Origin: Bordetella sp.
GTDB lineage: Bacteria > Pseudomonadota > Gammaproteobacteria > Burkholderiales > Burkholderiaceae_B
Reading direction: 5' to 3'
Assembly: GCA_027450125.1 (NCBI GenBank)
Contig: DAIDKG010000596.1
Location: 1 to 14,168 of the forward strand
Length of the DNA: 14,168 nt
Numbering within the stretch: position 1 is the first letter of the stretch; each line of letters opens with the position of its first letter. The notes below the pieces were generated by a model. It worked only from the letters and a program-made list of their open reading frames with translations, made no database searches and had not been told where the DNA came from. Both the position numbers and the translations under genes were made by a program. Below, piece after piece: positions 9,255 through 14,168 of this stretch.

Positions 9255-9341
9255 TTATAACGCACCGGCCCGCCTGAGCGCCACCTCGGCAGCGCTCAGG
9301 CGGGCCGGCGCATAGATGAGCATGCCGGTGTAGTTCGGCAT
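9255..9341 (-). other. Possible remnant or tiny ORF between kdgD and pntA
   Basis: On the minus strand one frame reads from the kdgD 3' end through GHADIDRKAIDRARP and then MPNYTGMLIYAPARLSAAEV to a TAA at 9257-9255. From its only internal ATG it encodes 28 residues, ending in a plausible amphipathic helix. No ribosome site precedes that ATG, and I recognise no family. It may be the 3' end of a gene otherwise deleted, or chance coding-like sequence in GC-rich DNA. The last part of the frame forms the strong hairpin at 9265-9308. Confidence 0.2.
9265..9308 (-). terminator. Perfect 17-bp hairpin between kdgD and pntA, probable terminator
   Basis: The arms CCGGCCCGCCTGAGCGC (9265-9281) and its exact reverse complement (9292-9308) enclose a 10-nt loop. 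This is the strongest inverted repeat I found in the window. On the minus strand it lies downstream of kdgD and upstream of pntA, the right place to end the aldarate operon and insulate pntAB. Only a weak T-rich stretch (TGCGTTAT) follows, so it is not a textbook Rho-independent terminator. A transcript-stabilising 3' structure is the alternative. Confidence 0.5.
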
Positions 9342-9439
9342 CGGCGTGCCGGACTGCGCGGGCCGAGCCCTGTCGATGGCCTTGCGGTCGATGTCGGCGT
9401 GGCCGTGGTCTGTATGGGCGGGAACAGCGCCCGGTCCGG

Positions 9440-10363
9440 TCAGAGATCCTGCGGACCCAGCTTCTCGATGAGGACGCGCAAGGCCTGGACTTCCTCGGCC
9501 TTGAGATCGCTAAGGGGCGGGCGCACGGGGCCGGCGCCGCGGCCGACGATAGCCGCGCCGGCCTTGACGATGCTGACGGCATAGCCGGCGGCCCGGTTGC
9601 GGATGTCCAGATAGGGCATGAAGAAGTTCTTGAGCAGGTCGTGCTGGGTCTTCATGTCGTCGCTGCGCACGGCCTCGTAGAACCTCATCGCGGTCTTGGG
9701 GATGAAGTTGAAGACGGCCGAGGAATAGACCGGCGTTCCCAGCGCCTTGTAGGCCGCGGCGTAGACCTCGGCGGTCGGCAGTCCGCCCAGGTAGCTGAAG
9801 CGGTCGCCCATCTTCTGGTAGACCGAGACCATGTATTCGATATCGCCCACGCCGTCCTTGAAGCCGACCAGGTTGGGGCAGCGTTCGGCCAGGCGGGCCA
9901 ACGTATCGGGCTTGTACCTCGCCTGGGCGCGGTTGTAGACGATGACGCCGAAGTTCACGCTCTTGCAGATGGCCTCGACGTGGGCGGCCAGGCCTTCCTG
10001 GGTGGCTTCGGTGAGGTAGTGCGGCATCAGCAGGATGCCGTGCGCGCCGGCCTTTTCGGCGGCTTGCGCGTAGGCGATGGTCTGGCGGGTCGAGCCGCCG
10101 GCGCCGGCGATGATGGGCACCGTGCCGCGGCACACGTCCACGGCGGTCCGGATGATGCCGGGATATTCCTCGGGAGACAGGGAGAAGAACTCGCCCGTGC
10201 CGCCGGCGGCGAACAGCGCGCTGGCGCCGTAGGGGGCCAGCCATTCCAGGCGCCTGGCATACCCCTTCGGGTCGAAATCGAGATTGGCGTCGAAGTCGGT
10301 GAGCGGGAACGACAGCAGGCCGTCGCTGACGATGGTCTTGAGTTCCTGGGGGCTAAAGCTCAT
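9440..10363 (-). CDS. kdgD: 5-dehydro-4-deoxyglucarate dehydratase (KdgD)
   Basis: A 307-residue TIM-barrel protein of the DapA/NAL superfamily, the usual length for KdgD (about 300). Seen: the substrate-carboxylate motif GGTGEFFSL (54-62), catalytic Tyr143 in [10 protein letters not shown], and Schiff-base Lys169 in [12 protein letters not shown]. The start [20 protein letters not shown] and [15 protein letters not shown] are typical of KdgD, not of DapA or NanA. The enzyme converts 5-keto-4-deoxyglucarate, with loss of water and CO2, into 2,5-dioxopentanoate (alpha-ketoglutarate semialdehyde) in the cytoplasm. AAGGA lies 7 nt before the ATG at 10363. It follows garD by 46 bp, and garD makes exactly its substrate, which supports the assignment. 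It is followed by the 17-bp hairpin. Confidence 0.95.
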   Translation of the reverse strand: MSFSPQELKTIVSDGLLSFPLTDFDANLDFDPKGYARRLEWLAPYGASALFAAGGTGEFFSLSPEEYPGIIRTAVDVCRGTVPIIAGAGGSTRQTIAYAQAAEKAGAHGILLMPHYLTEATQEGLAAHVEAICKSVNFGVIVYNRAQARYKPDTLARLAERCPNLVGFKDGVGDIEYMVSVYQKMGDRFSYLGGLPTAEVYAAAYKALGTPVYSSAVFNFIPKTAMRFYEAVRSDDMKTQHDLLKNFFMPYLDIRNRAAGYAVSIVKAGAAIVGRGAGPVRPPLSDLKAEEVQALRVLIEKLGPQDL

Positions 10364-10409
10364 TGCATGTCCTTGATGATTGAATGAGGGCCAGGCGCGC
10401 GCCGCGGCC

Positions 10410-11981
10410 TCATGTGATCGGAGCGGGGTTGAACAGGGCGAGCGCGTTGTGCAGCTGCCACTGCTCGGCCCAGGTTTTCTTGCGGCCGCTGGCCACCTCC
10501 AGCGTGAACCGGAAGAGTTCCCAGCCCACGTCGGCGATGGTCTTCTCTCCGGTGGCGATGGTGCCGGCATTGATGTCCATGAGATCGTGCCAGCGCCGCG
10601 CGAGTTCGTCGCGGGTGGCGACCTTGATGACGGGAACGGCGGCCAGGCCGTAGGGCGTGCCGCGGCCGGTGGTGAATACGTGCAGGTTCATTCCCGCCGC
10701 GAGCTGCAGCGTGCCGCAGACGACATCGCTGGCGGGCGTGGCGGCGTAGATCAGGCCTTTCTGCCTGAGTTTCTCGCCAGGCGCAAGCACGCCGCAGATA
10801 GGGGAGCTGCCCGACTTGACGATGGAGCCCATGGCTTTTTCGACGATGTTGGACAGCCCGCCTTTTTTGTTTCCCGGCGTGGTGTTGGCGCTGCGGTCGA
10901 CCTGGCCGCGCTGGAGGTAGGCGTCGTACCAGGCCATCTCGCGGATCATGTCCTGGGCAACCTCGGCCGTGGCGGCGCGCGCGGTGAGCTGGTCGATGCC
11001 GTCGCGCACTTCGGTGACTTCGGAGAACATGACTGCGGCGCCGGCGCGCACCAGCAGATCGGTGCAGAAGCCGACTGCCGGGTTGGCGGTAACGCCGCTG
11101 AAGGCGTCGCTGCCGCCGCACTGCACGCCCACCACCAGCTCGCTGGCGGGCACGGTCACCCGCCTGCGCGCATCCAGGCGCGCGAGATGCGTCTCGGCCT
11201 GGCGCAGGATGCTGTCCACCATCGACATGAAGCCCACGTGCGCGCCGTCCTGCAGGCACACGACATCCGGCGCCTGCGCGGCATCGCGTTCGTCGGCGAT
11301 GGCAATGGCGCCGGCAGGCAGCAGGCGTTCGGGCTGCAGCTTTTCGCAGCCCAGGCTGATCACCATCACTTCCCCGCCGAAATTGGGGTTCAGGCTGATA
11401 TTGCGCAGGGTGCGGATGGGCACGGCGGCGTCCGGCGCGTCGATGGCGACGCCGCAGCCGTAGGTGTGCTCCAGCGCCACCACGTCGTCGACATTGGGGT
11501 ATCTGGGCAGCAACTCGGACTTGATGCGCTGTACGGCGAACGCGGTCACGCCGGCCACGCACTGCACGGTCTGCGTGATGGCCAGGATGTTGCGGGTGCC
11601 TACCGAGCCGTCGGCATTGCGGTAGCCCTCGAAGGTATAGCCCTCGAGGGCGGGCTGGGGCGCCGGCCTGGATGTGGCGATGGGCAGGCCGTCGAGTTCG
11701 CGCGCCTGAGGCAGGCGCAGCAGCTTTTCATGGACCCAGCTGCCGGCGGGAATGGCCTTGAGCGCGTAGCCGATGGGCACGTTGTAGCGCCGCACGGCAT
11801 CGCCCTGGGCGATATCGACCAGGGCAACCTTGTGCGCCTGGGGCACCCTGTCCGCCAGCGTGATGCCTCCATCGGCCACGGTGCCCGCAGGCAACCCGCC
11901 GTCGTTGGCGACGATGGCGACATTGTCCAGCTCGTGCATCTTGACGAGCAGGGGCCTGGCTGTGGCAGTGGTCTGTGTCAT
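10410..11981 (-). CDS. garD: Galactarate dehydratase (UxaA family)
   Basis: A 523-residue protein, the same length I recall for E. coli GarD, with near-identical blocks throughout. An N-terminal SAF-like domain (about 10-90) contains [16 protein letters not shown] and IPAGSWV. The catalytic part has [20 protein letters not shown] (112-131), [29 protein letters not shown] (194-213), [19 protein letters not shown] (284-302), [45 protein letters not shown] (436-446) and [10 protein letters not shown] (470-479). It dehydrates meso-galactarate to 5-keto-4-deoxyglucarate; the family uses a divalent metal such as iron. No strong ribosome site precedes the ATG at 11981, which lies 31 bp after the Bug gene, so translation may depend on the upstream gene. 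Altronate dehydratase UxaA is a less likely alternative, given the length and the kdgD neighbour. Confidence 0.95.
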   Translation of the reverse strand: MTQTTATARPLLVKMHELDNVAIVANDGGLPAGTVADGGITLADRVPQAHKVALVDIAQGDAVRRYNVPIGYALKAIPAGSWVHEKLLRLPQARELDGLPIATSRPAPQPALEGYTFEGYRNADGSVGTRNILAITQTVQCVAGVTAFAVQRIKSELLPRYPNVDDVVALEHTYGCGVAIDAPDAAVPIRTLRNISLNPNFGGEVMVISLGCEKLQPERLLPAGAIAIADERDAAQAPDVVCLQDGAHVGFMSMVDSILRQAETHLARLDARRRVTVPASELVVGVQCGGSDAFSGVTANPAVGFCTDLLVRAGAAVMFSEVTEVRDGIDQLTARAATAEVAQDMIREMAWYDAYLQRGQVDRSANTTPGNKKGGLSNIVEKAMGSIVKSGSSPICGVLAPGEKLRQKGLIYAATPASDVVCGTLQLAAGMNLHVFTTGRGTPYGLAAVPVIKVATRDELARRWHDLMDINAGTIATGEKTIADVGWELFRFTLEVASGRKKTWAEQWQLHNALALFNPAPIT

Positions 11982-12012
11982 GGGGCTTGCAGTCCGGTCG
12001 TCTTCATGGCCA

Positions 12013-12972
12013 TTAATTGACGGTGACGTGGCCGGCCGCGATCACGGCTTTCCAGCGCGCCGAGTCCTGCTTCATGAACCTGGCGAACTGATCGGGCGTG
12101 TCGGCGATCATGTCGTAGCCCACTGAGGTGAACGGCGTCTTGACCTTGGAGTCGCCCAGCGCCTTGACGAAGGCGGCGGCCACTTTGGCGCGCAAGGCGG
12201 CGGGCATGCCCTTGGGGGCGACGACCGCCTGCCAGGAGGTGACCACCATATGCTTGACGCCGGCCTCGGCCATCGTGGACACGTTGGGCAGCAGCGGGGA
12301 ACGCGCGGCGCTGGTGATGCCCAGGGCGCGCATGCGTCCGGCCTGGATATAGGGCAGGACGGTGTTCAGGTTCTGGAACGAGGCGTCGACCTGCCCGCTC
12401 ATCAGGCCGGTCTGGGCCGGCCCGCCGCCCTGGTAGGGAACGTGGATGCCGGTGGTGCCGGTCCGCTGCCAGAACAGCACGGCGGAAAGATGGTCGCTCG
12501 AACCCACGCCCGACGATGCGAAAGTCACCTTGTCCGGATGGGCTTTTTCATAAGCAATGAGATCGGCCACGCTCTTGAAAGGCGAGTTGCCGGGCACGAC
12601 CAGCACGTTGGGCGAGGAGACGGCGACGGTGATCGGCGTGAAGTCCTTCAAGGGATCGAAGGGCAGGTTCTTCAGCAGGTGCGGCACGATCACCAAGGGG
12701 CCGAGCGAGGTCACCAGAAACGTGTAGCCGTCCGGCTTGGCGCGCTGGACGAAACCCGCGCCGATGACGCCGGTGGCGCCGGCGCGGTTCTCGACGATGA
12801 AGTTCTGATGGAGCGTCTGGTCCATGTCGGCCGCCAGCGCGCGCGCCACCTGGTCGGTGGAGCCGCCGGGCGGGAAGGGGACGACGAGGGTGACGGGCCT
12901 GTCGGGCCAGCCGGCGGCATGGGCGGTCAGGCTTGCGATACCGAGAACGAAGGCCAGCAGAGGTTTCTTCAT
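12013..12972 (-). CDS. Bug-family (TctC) periplasmic solute-binding protein, predicted aldarate receptor
   Basis: A 319-residue secreted receptor. The signal peptide [19 protein letters not shown] has a positive start, a hydrophobic core and an AHA cleavage site near residues 19-20. The mature part has the Bug hallmarks: [20 protein letters not shown] (22-41), [24 protein letters not shown] (61-84), [13 protein letters not shown], and [20 protein letters not shown]. The start at 12972 is preferred to 12990 because AGGAG lies 8 nt upstream and a proper signal peptide results. Bug receptors bind carboxylates in the periplasm and usually work with TctAB-type permeases, none of which is in the window. 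Its place as first gene of the garD-kdgD operon suggests galactarate or glucarate as ligand; that is inference. Confidence 0.93.
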   Translation of the reverse strand: MKKPLLAFVLGIASLTAHAAGWPDRPVTLVVPFPPGGSTDQVARALAADMDQTLHQNFIVENRAGATGVIGAGFVQRAKPDGYTFLVTSLGPLVIVPHLLKNLPFDPLKDFTPITVAVSSPNVLVVPGNSPFKSVADLIAYEKAHPDKVTFASSGVGSSDHLSAVLFWQRTGTTGIHVPYQGGGPAQTGLMSGQVDASFQNLNTVLPYIQAGRMRALGITSAARSPLLPNVSTMAEAGVKHMVVTSWQAVVAPKGMPAALRAKVAAAFVKALGDSKVKTPFTSVGYDMIADTPDQFARFMKQDSARWKAVIAAGHVTVN

Positions 12973-12988
12973 GTTTTGTCTCCTACTC

Positions 12989-13010
12989 AAAATGATATCG
13001 TTATCATTTT
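12989..13010. promoter_or_regulatory. LacI-type operator O1, beside the Bug gene start
   Basis: The arms AAAATGATA (12989-12997) and TATCATTTT (13002-13010) are perfect inverted repeats around TCGT, with a central CpG as is usual for LacI-family operators. Only the two central T positions break the symmetry of the 22-bp site. It ends 17 bp from the Bug ATG, where a bound repressor would block the operon. The 13-mer AATGATATCGTTA is repeated exactly at 13088-13100. Confidence 0.65.
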
Positions 13011-13029
13011 TGAGCGATTTGGATTTATG

Positions 13030-13061
13030 CGGTTTTTCCTCAGAAAAACCGGCTGGTTTTC
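13030..13061 (-). repeat. Three-arm inverted repeat in the leader region of the Bug-garD-kdgD operon
   Basis: On the plus strand, CGGTTTTTC (13030-13038) pairs perfectly with GAAAAACCG (13043-13051) around a 4-nt loop. The second arm can instead pair through AAAACC (13045-13050) with GGTTTT (13055-13060) around another 4-nt loop. The two hairpins are mutually exclusive. The Bug operon promoter was not located, so it is unknown whether this is transcribed as a leader or acts as DNA. Confidence 0.4.
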
Positions 13062-13087
13062 AAAAAATGTCGCGCATGAATCCGTGC

Positions 13088-13103
13088 AATGATATCGTTA
13101 CCA
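13088..13103. promoter_or_regulatory. LacI-type operator O2 overlapping the regulator's own promoter
   Basis: This site carries the same 13 bases AATGATATCGTTA (13088-13100) as O1, with a poorer right arm (TTACCA instead of TTATCA). Its centre lies 97 bp from that of O1, about nine helical turns. It covers the position where the -35 box for the TATAAT at 13117-13122 should be, so binding would repress the lacI-type gene. Confidence 0.55.
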
Positions 13104-13116
13104 AAAACCAAGTCAA

Positions 13117-13122
13117 TATAAT
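13117..13122 (+). promoter_or_regulatory. Consensus -10 box of the LacI-family regulator gene
   Basis: A perfect TATAAT lies 24 bp upstream of the TTG start. Transcription would begin near 13129, giving a leader of only about 18 nt. The expected -35 position (13094-13100) has no good match to TTGACA and is occupied by operator O2, so the promoter is probably weak or dependent on other contacts. Confidence 0.5.
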
Positions 13123-13146
13123 CGAACAAGGGAAAACCCCCCTATC

Positions 13147-14142
13147 TTGAAATTGAAACCCGCAACGCTGCGCGATGTCGCGCAGGCGGCCGGCGTGTCC
13201 TTGATTACGGCCTCGCGCGCCCTGGGCAACCCCGACATCGTGTCCGCCAAGACGCGCGAGCGGGTGCGCCAGGCCGTGGAGGCGACGGGCTACATTCCCA
13301 ATATGCTGGCCGGCGGCCTGAAGTCCAAACGCAGCCTGACCGTGGCCGGCGTGATCCCTGCGCTGTCGGTCACGGAATTCCTGCCCGTCCTGCAGGCGCT
13401 GACATCGGACCTGGCCCGCGAAGGCTACCAGTTGCTCCTGGGCGAGGCCGGCTACGATCCTGCGCGCGAGGCGGCGGTGCTGGACACGATGATCGGACGC
13501 CAGCCCGACGGCATCGTGGTGGTGGGGCTGGTGCAGACGCAACGCGCACGGGACAGGCTGCGCCGCAGCGGCCTGCCCGTGGTGGAGATCTGGGAACTGA
13601 GCGACAGGCCTGTCGACATGTCGGTGGGTTTTTCCCACCTGAAGGTGGGCAGCGCCCTGGGCGGCTATTTCGTCTCCAAGGGCTGGAAGCAGGTCGGCGC
13701 GATCAGCGGCTCCGATCCCCGGGCCCGACTGCGCACCGAGGGATTCAAGGCGGCATTCGGCGGCCATGTGCCGATGGCGGTGGTTCAGCCGCCGAGCAAC
13801 CTGGAGCGCGGCCGCCGCGCGCTGGCCGAACTGCTGGAGCAGGCGCCCGGGCTGGAGGCGGTGTGCTGCACCTCCGACATGCTGGCCAGCGGCGTATTGA
13901 CGGAAGCGCGCGCGCGCGGCATCCGCGTGCCGCAGGATCTGGCGGTGTGCGGCTTCGGCAATACGGACTTCAGTGCGCACACGGTGCCGTCGATCACGAC
14001 GGTGCACGTGGACGGTCCGGAAATGGGCCGACTGGCGGCCCGGCTGATCATGGACCGATGCCGCGGCAAGGCGGTCGAGCAGTCCGTCGTCGATGTGGGG
14101 TTCCACCTGATCGAACGGGAGTCCACGGGCGGCACGGCTTAA
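13147..14142 (+). CDS. LacI-family transcriptional regulator of the aldarate operon
   Basis: A 331-residue LacI/GntR-type regulator. The DNA-binding head (5-60) reads TLRDVAQAAGVSLITASRAL, then TGYIPNMLAGGLKSKRS with the hinge helix. A periplasmic-binding-protein-like effector domain follows (about 65-325), with VAGVIPALSVTEF, RQPDGIVVVGL, VCCTSDMLASGVLTEARARG, IRVPQDLAVCGFGNTDFSAH and PSITTVHVDGPEMGRLAARL. Translation starts at a TTG (13147): the frame has a stop at 13090-13092 and no ATG or GTG between it and the helix-turn-helix. A second TTG at 13153 is an alternative. AAGGG lies too far upstream (about 14 nt) to be a good ribosome site, so expression is probably low. It diverges from the Bug-garD-kdgD operon, and two matching operators lie between them, so repression relieved by an aldarate or pathway intermediate is the likely mode. 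Confidence 0.93.
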   Translation: MKLKPATLRDVAQAAGVSLITASRALGNPDIVSAKTRERVRQAVEATGYIPNMLAGGLKSKRSLTVAGVIPALSVTEFLPVLQALTSDLAREGYQLLLGEAGYDPAREAAVLDTMIGRQPDGIVVVGLVQTQRARDRLRRSGLPVVEIWELSDRPVDMSVGFSHLKVGSALGGYFVSKGWKQVGAISGSDPRARLRTEGFKAAFGGHVPMAVVQPPSNLERGRRALAELLEQAPGLEAVCCTSDMLASGVLTEARARGIRVPQDLAVCGFGNTDFSAHTVPSITTVHVDGPEMGRLAARLIMDRCRGKAVEQSVVDVGFHLIERESTGGTA

Positions 14143-14168
14143 GGCCTGCGCGTGCCTTCTTGCCGCAT

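Noticed and set aside
9336..9351. CGGCA/TGCCG hairpin in the kdgD-pntA gap
   Set aside because: It is short and typical of chance in this composition; the nearby 17-bp stem is far stronger.
10380..12020. Long open frame (546 codons) on the plus strand opposite garD
   Set aside because: It is a by-product of GC-rich codon use in garD. Its translation is rich in Gly, Ala, His and Arg, with no recognisable domain, while the opposite strand matches galactarate dehydratase along its full length.
14141..14158. AAGGC/GCCTT hairpin after the LacI-type gene, as terminator
   Set aside because: The stem has only five pairs and there is no clear T-tract before the window ends.

Overview
This 14.2 kb window is dense, GC-rich bacterial chromosome. 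It contains eleven protein genes, no RNA genes, no insertion sequences and no CRISPR. The signs point to a betaproteobacterium of the Burkholderiales, most likely Alcaligenaceae (Bordetella or Achromobacter type): a Bug-family (TctC) periplasmic receptor, an oxidative hexarate pathway using KdgD, high GC at third codon positions, and many LysR/LacI regulators. The genus is an inference. No gap between genes exceeds 300 bases; the largest are 222 bp (9218-9439), about 200 bp (3949-4147) and 174 bp (12973-13146).

Left part (1-3948, all minus strand). In transcription order this holds a class I SAM-dependent methyltransferase (3948-3031), a CHR-family chromate-type transporter ChrA (2980-1751), a LysR-type regulator (1683-760), and the first 222 residues of an FdhF/YdeP-like molybdopterin oxidoreductase that runs off the left edge. 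The spacers are 50, 67 and 92 bp. A perfect 8-bp dyad at the end of the lysR gene fits an operator for the oxidoreductase.

Middle (4148-6147, plus strand). An OmpR/PhoB-type response regulator and a QseC-like sensor kinase overlap by 25 bp. They diverge from the methyltransferase. The intergenic region has a tandem 11-bp direct repeat with the spacing expected of a site for this regulator class, so the pair may control itself, the methyltransferase-chrA genes, or both. The kinase gene meets pntB tail to tail with an 11-bp overlap.

Right of centre (6137-9217, minus strand). pntA and pntB encode the proton-translocating NAD(P) transhydrogenase. PntA is a single fused subunit.

Right part (9440-14142). 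This is a compact aldarate (galactarate/glucarate) module: a Bug receptor, galactarate dehydratase garD and 5-dehydro-4-deoxyglucarate dehydratase kdgD, all minus strand with spacers of 31 and 46 bp. A LacI-family regulator is divergent from it. Two copies of one operator-like sequence, 97 bp apart, flank the intergenic region: one lies beside the Bug gene start and one lies where the -35 box of the regulator's own promoter should be. Together these genes would capture an aldarate, dehydrate it to 5-keto-4-deoxyglucarate and convert that to 2,5-dioxopentanoate (alpha-ketoglutarate semialdehyde). The last enzyme of the route, the semialdehyde dehydrogenase, is not in the window. A perfect 17-bp hairpin separates this module from pntAB.
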